NCBI GenBank assembly: GCA_947498155.1
Contig: CANMJD010000004.1
Location: 149,190-213,189, forward strand
From: an uncultured Pseudoruegeria sp.
Lineage (GTDB): Bacteria; Pseudomonadota; Alphaproteobacteria; Rhodobacterales; Rhodobacteraceae
Direction: 5' to 3'
Length of the DNA stretch: 64,000 nt
Every line of letters starts with the position of its first letter. The first letter of the stretch is position 1. Below are positions 57,083-64,000 of this stretch, one piece after another. The notes below the pieces were generated by a model that was not told where the DNA came from, made no database searches, and saw only the letters and a list, made by a program, of their open reading frames with translations. The position numbers and the translations under genes are program-made.

Positions 57083-59500
57083 ATGAAACTCCCGATTGCT
57101 TTTGAAACAGAAATGTATAACGATCCACGTGCAACGTTGCACACAAATTTCTTTGGAAGGCATCAACGCATCATGAGAGACCAACTCAATACTGAAAACA
57201 GTGAATTGACGCGCCGGTCGGTGTGGACCGCAAAGATGATTGCCCCTGATTGTGACGCGGGCCAAGGCACACAAGCGAGCTATGTCCATAAGACGATCGA
57301 CATTGATGTCGTTCCGACAAATGCCCAATTACACATCTCCGCGCAGGGCCTTTATCGCTGCTTTATTAACAACGTGCGTGTCGGCAATGATGTGCTGACA
57401 CCGGGTTGGGTGAATTATGACAACCGCTTGCCGTTCCAAACCTATGACGTCAGCCAACTCCTAAGGGCCGGCTCCAATCGCGTTGAAATTTGGTTGGGCG
57501 ACGGATGGCACAGATCACAATTGATGTGGGACAAGGGCCATATTTTCAACTGCTGGGGGAACCAAATTAGCGCAATCGCCGAGATCACATCGGGCGACAA
57601 GGTCATTGCACAGACGGATTCCACTTGGAAAAGCGGGCTGCTGCCCATTTTAAAATCTGGCATCTACCATGGCGAAGATTTTGATGCACGGATCGCGATA
57701 CAGGATCCGTTCAAAGGTGTGACTGTGGTCGAGTTCGATCCAAATATGCTGACATTGCAGGAGTGCGACCCCGTCCGCGAACTGAGCGCCCATTCCGTCC
57801 AGCACAGCTTCAAGGATCAGCAAGGGCGCACAATATACGACTTTGGTCAGAACGCGGCGGGTTACGTACGTTTCACCGTGGAGGGTGACGCCGGTGCGAA
57901 AGTTCGCGTTGAACATGCCGAGGTACTAGGCCCTGATCAATTCTTTGACAATCGTAATTACCGCAGTGCCCGTGCTGAACTTACATATGTCTTGGCTGGC
58001 GATGGCGCGGAAACCTACCAACCGACGTTTACGTTTCAAGGTTTTCGCTATGCACGCGTGACGATCGAGGGCGCGGCTGAAATCACGAATATCGAAATGA
58101 TCCCGATTACTTCGGTGCCTGATCTCATGGCTGGGTTCGAATGTGCCAACCCTCTGGTGAACCGGCTCGTGCAGAATACAATCTGGTCACAACGGGCAAA
58201 TTTTATCGAGGTCCCAACCGACTGTCCGCAACGTGATGAACGTCTTGGCTGGACCGGTGATGCGCAGGTCTTTGCACCCACAGCCTGTTACCTTGCCGAC
58301 AGTCAGCATTTCTTGCGCAAATATCTGCGCGACGTCATGGTAGATCAGCGCCCGAACGGCGCAATCGCACATTTTTCGCCTGACCCGTCACGCCTGCACC
58401 CGGAAAACTACGAAGGTTTCTTTGGATCAACGGGGTGGGGCGACGTGATCACCGTAGTGCCTTGGACGCTCTATGTTCACTATGGCGATCGCCAAATCCT
58501 GGCCGAATGCTACGAAGCGATGAACCGCTGGATGGACTTTGTCTGGAGCATTTCAGATGGCCCGATTGTACGGCCGCCTGTATCTTGGGGTGACAAAGGG
58601 TTCACGTTTGGGGACTGGCTTCAGCCAACGGGGGACACGCGAAAATCCAAACCCGCGATCGGTGATGATTGCGCCGCCACGCTCTATCACTTCATCTCGT
58701 CTGATCTGATGATGCGGATCGCAGATGTCTTGGGCAACGCGTCTGATGCCGAACACTACAAACAACGCGCCGATCAGATCCGCGCCGCCTTTGCGGATGA
58801 GTTTATTACCCCGTCCGGTCGATTGGCCTATTCCGATCAGACATCCTACGCACTGGCCTTTTTGCACGATCTGATCCCAGATCGTCATATTGATGCGGCA
58901 AAACAATATTTCCGTGATTCAATCGCTGTTTCTAGCGGGCGGATCGGAACCGGATTCATCGGCACACCTGCTTTGTTGCCTGCGCTTGTCAAAATTGGCG
59001 CCGTTGATTTGGCTGCAGCGGTGTTTTTACAAACGGAATCTCCTGGGTGGCTTTATCAAGTCGAACAGGGTGCAACGACGATCTGGGAACGTTGGGACGC
59101 GATCGGGCCGGACGGCGTAATCTATGATCCTGAAATGAACAGCTATAATCACTACGCCTATGGCGCAGTGTGCCAGTGGTTGTTTGAATCCGTAGCTGGC
59201 TTTAGGCCGGATCCGGAAAACCCCAGCTTCGAACATATCACCTTCCAGCCGACCATCATTCCACAACTGGCCCCCGTCCAAGCGCATCACGACAGCGCCG
59301 CGGGACGCATCAGCGCGAAGTGGTCAATTCATAACGGTATTGTGCGCTACAGCGTGAACATTCCTGAAGGCGCACGCGGCACGTTTGTGGCCGACGACAC
59401 GTTCACGAACATCAAGATCAACGGTGTTGCTGCAGCGGAAGGAGCATCGACCCCGCTGATTGCGGGTCACCACGAAATTACGTTTCGACACGCGGGTTAA
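57083..59500 (+). CDS. Alpha-L-rhamnosidase (GH78-like)
   Basis: RSVWTAKMIAPD, TPGWVNYDNRLPFQTYDVSQLLRAGSNRVEIWLGDGW, EVPTDCPQRDERLGWTGDAQVFAPTACY, TTIWERWD; start uncertain within 56990-57173. Confidence 0.9.
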   Translation: MKLPIAFETEMYNDPRATLHTNFFGRHQRIMRDQLNTENSELTRRSVWTAKMIAPDCDAGQGTQASYVHKTIDIDVVPTNAQLHISAQGLYRCFINNVRVGNDVLTPGWVNYDNRLPFQTYDVSQLLRAGSNRVEIWLGDGWHRSQLMWDKGHIFNCWGNQISAIAEITSGDKVIAQTDSTWKSGLLPILKSGIYHGEDFDARIAIQDPFKGVTVVEFDPNMLTLQECDPVRELSAHSVQHSFKDQQGRTIYDFGQNAAGYVRFTVEGDAGAKVRVEHAEVLGPDQFFDNRNYRSARAELTYVLAGDGAETYQPTFTFQGFRYARVTIEGAAEITNIEMIPITSVPDLMAGFECANPLVNRLVQNTIWSQRANFIEVPTDCPQRDERLGWTGDAQVFAPTACYLADSQHFLRKYLRDVMVDQRPNGAIAHFSPDPSRLHPENYEGFFGSTGWGDVITVVPWTLYVHYGDRQILAECYEAMNRWMDFVWSISDGPIVRPPVSWGDKGFTFGDWLQPTGDTRKSKPAIGDDCAATLYHFISSDLMMRIADVLGNASDAEHYKQRADQIRAAFADEFITPSGRLAYSDQTSYALAFLHDLIPDRHIDAAKQYFRDSIAVSSGRIGTGFIGTPALLPALVKIGAVDLAAAVFLQTESPGWLYQVEQGATTIWERWDAIGPDGVIYDPEMNSYNHYAYGAVCQWLFESVAGFRPDPENPSFEHITFQPTIIPQLAPVQAHHDSAAGRISAKWSIHNGIVRYSVNIPEGARGTFVADDTFTNIKINGVAAAEGASTPLIAGHHEITFRHAG

Positions 59501-59553
59501 TTTGGGCCCGCCACTACAGATGACAAAACGTTAACCGGTGTGAGGAGGACATC

Positions 59554-60831
59554 ATGACAAATCAACTGAAGACACTACTTTTGGGAACAACGGCGGCTGG
59601 GCTTATGGCGACGGCGGCGGCTGCGGAAACGGAACTGACGTTTCTATTGGATGTAGCACCCGATACTATTGCGGTATTCGAAGCTGTCATCGAGGCATTT
59701 GAGGCCCAAAACCCCGACATCACCATCGAGATTGAAACCCGTCCAAGTGGGGCTGAGGGTGACAACATCGTCAAAACACGCTTGGCGACAGGTGAAATGA
59801 CGGATGTGTTCCTCTACAATACGGGGTCATTGTTTCAGGCCATCAACCCTGAAAACTTCCTCGTTCCGATCACAGATCAACCATATGCCGACAATATCAT
59901 CGGCAGTTTTTTGCAGACTGTAACCGCGGGCGAAAATGTCTACGGCGTCCCGACATCCACTGCGATGGGCGGCGGCATTTTCTATAACATCCCAATCTAC
60001 GAGAAACTTGGTCTCGAAATTCCGACGTCGTGGGACGACTTCATGGCAAACAACCAAGCGATCAAAGACGCTGGCATGGTCGCTGTCGCGCAAACCTATC
60101 GCGATACTTGGACGTCACAACTGTTTGTGTTGTCGGACTATTACAACATTCAGGCCGACGTACCTGATTTTGCGACTCTCTATACCTCCAACGAAGCCAA
60201 GATCGCTTCAACACCTGCGGCCCTGCGTGGTTTCGAGAAGCTGCAAGAAGTCTACGAGGGTGGGTTCTTGAACGAAGACTTTGGTGCCGCAACATTTGAC
60301 GATGGCTTGCGTATGCTTGCCACTGGCGAAGCTGCCCATTATCCGATGCTGACTTTCGCTGTTGGTGCGATCCAAGCAACCTATCCAGAGCACCTGCAAG
60401 ACGTCGGGTTCTTCGCGCAGCCGGGTGATAATCCAGACAACAATGGCCTCACAGTTTGGATGCCGTCGGGCCTCTATATTCCACAATCGTCTGAAAATCA
60501 GGATGAAGCGCACAAGTTCCTTGCCTTTGTTGCCAGCGTTGAAAGCTGCGACATCCAGACGGCGACCATCGGCGCACAGGGTCCATACCTGATCAAAGGC
60601 TGCACGTTACCTGCAGAGGTTCCACCTGCCGTCGCTGATCTGCTTCCCTACTTCCAAGACGGTGGACAAACAGCCCCTGCGCTAGAGTTTCTATCCCCGA
60701 TCAAAGGGCCCGCTCTTGAGCAGATTACAGTCGAAGTCGGTTCTGGCATTCGCAACGCACTAGACGGTGCCGAGCTTTATGACAACGATGTGCGCAAACA
60801 AGCACAACAACTCGGCCTACCAAACTGGTAA
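59554..60831 (+). CDS. Carbohydrate ABC transporter substrate-binding protein (family 1)
   Basis: Signal peptide; ELTFLLDVAPDTIAVFEAVIEAFEAQNPDITIEIETRPSGAEGDNIVKTRLATGEMTDVFLYNTGS. Confidence 0.92.
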   Translation: MTNQLKTLLLGTTAAGLMATAAAAETELTFLLDVAPDTIAVFEAVIEAFEAQNPDITIEIETRPSGAEGDNIVKTRLATGEMTDVFLYNTGSLFQAINPENFLVPITDQPYADNIIGSFLQTVTAGENVYGVPTSTAMGGGIFYNIPIYEKLGLEIPTSWDDFMANNQAIKDAGMVAVAQTYRDTWTSQLFVLSDYYNIQADVPDFATLYTSNEAKIASTPAALRGFEKLQEVYEGGFLNEDFGAATFDDGLRMLATGEAAHYPMLTFAVGAIQATYPEHLQDVGFFAQPGDNPDNNGLTVWMPSGLYIPQSSENQDEAHKFLAFVASVESCDIQTATIGAQGPYLIKGCTLPAEVPPAVADLLPYFQDGGQTAPALEFLSPIKGPALEQITVEVGSGIRNALDGAELYDNDVRKQAQQLGLPNW

Positions 60832-60900
60832 ATCTATCTGAACGACGTCCTCCGCCGACTGCTCCCTGTTGGTGGAGGACCCCCTTTTGAAAGATATGAC

Positions 60901-61794
60901 ATGTCAAGTAGGACCATGACCAAAAGGCCCCAAAAGAAATCTGGATCACCCTATCCCTTTTGGTTTTTCTTGCCGGCGGGTCTGATTTATGGCGTACTTT
61001 TTTTGGTGCCAACGGTTGCGTCACTTTACTTCAGTTTGACCCGCTGGAGCCTGTTCAACTCAACATTCATTGGCTTTGAAAATTTCCTATCCTTTGTACA
61101 AGAGCCTTTCCTGCTCAAAGGCCTGATCAACACAGTGATCTTCGCGGTTTCTACGGCCGTTCTGAAAACGATCATCGGCCTCTCACTAGGCATTCTGCTA
61201 ACGTCCAATATCCGTATGCGTGGGCTGCTGCGCACAATTGCGTTCTTTCCTGTGTTAGTCTCAACGGTTGGGATCGGCATCACATTCGCGGTTATGATGC
61301 ATCCGACACGTGGCATCATTAATGTCTCGCTCGAACTTATCGGCATTGACGGGCCGGGTTGGCTGACTAACCCAACGTTAGCGCTTTATTCCGTTGCATT
61401 TGTCGAAGTTTGGCGCGGCGTCGGGCTTGCCAGCGTGATCTTTATCGCTGGTTTGGTATCAATCCCTCGTGACTACTACGAAGCAGCGCGCATAGACGGC
61501 GCGACGAAGTGGCAGCAATTTAAACGCATCACCTTACCATTGGTTCAGCCCGCTACAGCCACGGTAATGATCTTATCATTCGTCTATGGATTGCGTTCGT
61601 TCGAGCTGATTTGGACCATGACGAAAGGCGGTCCCGGCTTTTCATCCGACGTCATCGCATCAATCATCTACAAGCAGTATCAGGCCGGATTTTACGGCCT
61701 TTCCACAGCGGGCAACGTGATCTTGTTTATCCTGATTGCAGTTATGGTCATGCCGCTTGTCGCCTACTTCAACCGTCGCGAGGTTGACCTATGA
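60901..61794 (+). CDS. Carbohydrate ABC transporter permease (MalF/UgpA-like)
   Basis: [29 protein letters not shown] motif. Confidence 0.92.
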   Translation: MSSRTMTKRPQKKSGSPYPFWFFLPAGLIYGVLFLVPTVASLYFSLTRWSLFNSTFIGFENFLSFVQEPFLLKGLINTVIFAVSTAVLKTIIGLSLGILLTSNIRMRGLLRTIAFFPVLVSTVGIGITFAVMMHPTRGIINVSLELIGIDGPGWLTNPTLALYSVAFVEVWRGVGLASVIFIAGLVSIPRDYYEAARIDGATKWQQFKRITLPLVQPATATVMILSFVYGLRSFELIWTMTKGGPGFSSDVIASIIYKQYQAGFYGLSTAGNVILFILIAVMVMPLVAYFNRREVDL

Positions 61795-62618
61795 AGCAGC
61801 TGCGTCCAACCATTCTCGGTGTCATCACGTTGCTGGTGTTTGGCGTTATCTTTGTTGTGCCCTTCTTCTTCATCGCACTACAGGCAGCCAAAGACCGCCA
61901 AGGTTCATCACTGCTCAACTTCTCATGGCCAGCGGAAGCGCAGCTTTGGCAGAACCTCATGGATGTCATCCAAGCGCGCGATTATCAGCTTCTACTTGCC
62001 TACTTCAACTCGACTGTCATTACCGTGATTTCCGTAACAGGGCTCGTGATTTTTGCAGCGATGGTCGGCTATGTTTTGCAACGTCGCCCCAGCAAATGGA
62101 ACAAATATGTAAACTTTGCTGTTCTGGCCGGATTGATGATCCCGCCCGCGGTCGTCCCAACCATCTGGTTACTGCAACAAATAGGGCTGTTCAAAACCAT
62201 TCACGGAATGATCCTCATAGAAATCGCTTACAACTTATCGTTTTCAATTCTGTTGTATCGTGCCTTCATCGCCACCGTCCCAAAGGACTTGGACGAGGCG
62301 GCGCGCATTGATGGAGCCAAGCCTCTACAATTGTTTTTTCGGGTAATATTACCATTACTGAAACCCGTCACGGTAACAAATATCGTGGTACAATCCATTG
62401 CGATTTTCAACGACTTTACGAACCCGTTGTACTACCTCCCGGGGAAGGACAATGTCACAGTTCAACTGACGCTGTACAATTTCCAAAGCCAGTTTGCGAC
62501 GCAGTATCACTTACTGTTCATGAATATACTTCTGGTCACGATCCCGCCGCTTATCGTCTTCATTTTCTTCAATAAACAGATCGTCGAGGGCATGACCGCC
62601 GGCGCAGTCAAGGGATAA
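61791..62618 (+). CDS. Carbohydrate ABC transporter permease (MalG/UgpE-like)
   Basis: [32 protein letters not shown] motif; ATGA overlap. Confidence 0.92.
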   Translation: MKQLRPTILGVITLLVFGVIFVVPFFFIALQAAKDRQGSSLLNFSWPAEAQLWQNLMDVIQARDYQLLLAYFNSTVITVISVTGLVIFAAMVGYVLQRRPSKWNKYVNFAVLAGLMIPPAVVPTIWLLQQIGLFKTIHGMILIEIAYNLSFSILLYRAFIATVPKDLDEAARIDGAKPLQLFFRVILPLLKPVTVTNIVVQSIAIFNDFTNPLYYLPGKDNVTVQLTLYNFQSQFATQYHLLFMNILLVTIPPLIVFIFFNKQIVEGMTAGAVKG

Positions 62619-62622
62619 AGAA

Positions 62623-63609
62623 ATGTCACGGCTCGAACTGAAAAAAATATGCAAATCTTATGGAGCAGTTGAGGTCATCAAAGATCTTAGCCTTCATATC
62701 GAAAGCGGTGAGTTCGTCGTATTCGTTGGGCCTTCGGGCTGCGGTAAATCGACATTGTTGCGCATGATCGCGGGCCTTGAAGACTGCACTGGCGGGGCGA
62801 TTGAAATCGACGGCGAAGACGTTACCTATGCCGAACCATCCGATCGTGGTATTGCGATGGTATTCCAGTCCTACGCGCTTTATCCGCATATGACGGTGCG
62901 CGACAATATCGGCTTCGGGCTCAGCCTCGCGAAGACACCCAAGGCAGAAATGAATGCGCGCGTCGAAGAAGCGGCACGTATTTTGCAACTGACCGAATAC
63001 TTGGATCGAAAGCCAAAGGCCTTGTCGGGCGGACAACGGCAGCGCGTTGCCATTGGGCGCGCGATTGTGCGAAGTCCCAAAGTCTTCTTGTTCGATGAGC
63101 CCCTTTCCAATCTTGATGCCGCTTTGCGTGCCAAGATGCGGCTGGAACTAACTGACCTGCATGCCGATCTCGATGCGACCATGATCTACGTGACTCATGA
63201 TCAGGTCGAGGCCATGACGATGGCCGACAAAATTGTAGTTTTGAACAAAGGTGTCATTGAACAAGTCGGCAAGCCGATGGATCTTTACAATCATCCGGCA
63301 ACAGCCTTTGTCGCGGGCTTTATCGGATCGCCCCAAATGAATATATTTGAAGGCTCGAATGCACAAACAATGGGCGCCGATATATATGGAATTAGGCCGG
63401 AACACATTGATATTTCAAAGGCTTCTGGGAAATGGGAGGCCGTAGTTCGCCAGATCGAAAGACTGGGGAATGATGCAACGCTATATTTAGAATCCGCTGA
63501 TGTAGGGCCATTAACTGTTACAGTAGCAGGAAGTACTGACGTAGCGATCGGTGACAAAGTCTTTGCGACACCAAGGCCTCAGAACGAACATCGATTCAAT
63601 AATTCATAA
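62623..63609 (+). CDS. Carbohydrate ABC transporter ATP-binding protein (UgpC/MalK-like)
   Basis: [58 protein letters not shown]-like C-terminus. Confidence 0.93.
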   Translation: MSRLELKKICKSYGAVEVIKDLSLHIESGEFVVFVGPSGCGKSTLLRMIAGLEDCTGGAIEIDGEDVTYAEPSDRGIAMVFQSYALYPHMTVRDNIGFGLSLAKTPKAEMNARVEEAARILQLTEYLDRKPKALSGGQRQRVAIGRAIVRSPKVFLFDEPLSNLDAALRAKMRLELTDLHADLDATMIYVTHDQVEAMTMADKIVVLNKGVIEQVGKPMDLYNHPATAFVAGFIGSPQMNIFEGSNAQTMGADIYGIRPEHIDISKASGKWEAVVRQIERLGNDATLYLESADVGPLTVTVAGSTDVAIGDKVFATPRPQNEHRFNNS

Positions 63610-63929
63610 GGCAACGCTTTTTTCGATTTTTAACTCAAACTTACGTCGCGTTGCGACACCGAAACCTTGGCAGTGACCGCATATTTTGTGCTGCACGCGC
63701 CTAGGGCGATTATTTGAAACTTCCGCTGTGGGCTCTTTACTAACACCTCAGTGGCTCGATTTCAGGGGGCTGGTTAAGGCCGTTTTTCAATTATCTATTT
63801 GTAGAATTTTAGGAATGTATCGATTTTTATTGTATAAATTTCCGTCCGCTATGCTGACACGGGGTTTTATGCGCAAATGGGCGGAGCGTGCTTTGGGTGT
63901 CTCACATGATGATAGTATCGATAAATAAT

Positions 63930-64000
<71 letters not shown>

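Noticed and set aside
63686-63928. 80-aa plus-strand ORF before the tRNA gene
   Set aside because: No recognisable domain; AT-rich intergenic context next to a tRNA could be an integration scar, but no integrase or direct att repeat is visible in the window.

Overview
The window looks like a Rhodobacterales (Roseobacter-type) alphaproteobacterial chromosome segment. About 1-14.7 kb is conserved housekeeping: YtoQ fragment, GST, ald/Lrp, plsC, ftsEX, TIGR02302, lysA, argH, TlpA-like and rpiB. The rest is accessory metabolism: an imelysin / di-heme oxidoreductase / imelysin / DUF1513 locus, a ribose-type ABC + enolase-superfamily + ALDH + GMC sugar-acid locus, a tripartite tricarboxylate transporter plus uronate operon (uxaC-uxuA-uxuB), and a rhamnosidase + ABC locus. 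The window ends in a truncated initiator tRNA-Met on the minus strand. The most interesting region is about 41.6-55.5 kb, where two nitrogen-scavenging modules sit side by side. The first is a complete Nit1C-type cluster (MSMEG_0572, nitrilase, radical SAM MSMEG_0568, GNAT, AIR-synthase-like, MSMEG_0570, FAD oxidoreductase MSMEG_0569, Pnap_2097/LnmK-like) with a divergent MocR-type regulator and a clear ATACAAT/ATTGTAT operator array. The second is a guanidine-I (ykkC) riboswitch preceding a NitT/TauT-type ABC transporter and a GdmH-like (Sll1077-like) guanidine hydrolase. The second module has no HypA/HypB-like nickel chaperones. Their place is taken by a very His-rich 149-aa protein and an unannotated 59-aa His-containing membrane peptide, a candidate undescribed metallocentre-maturation arrangement. 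All family calls are by eye from the sequences; no database search was run.
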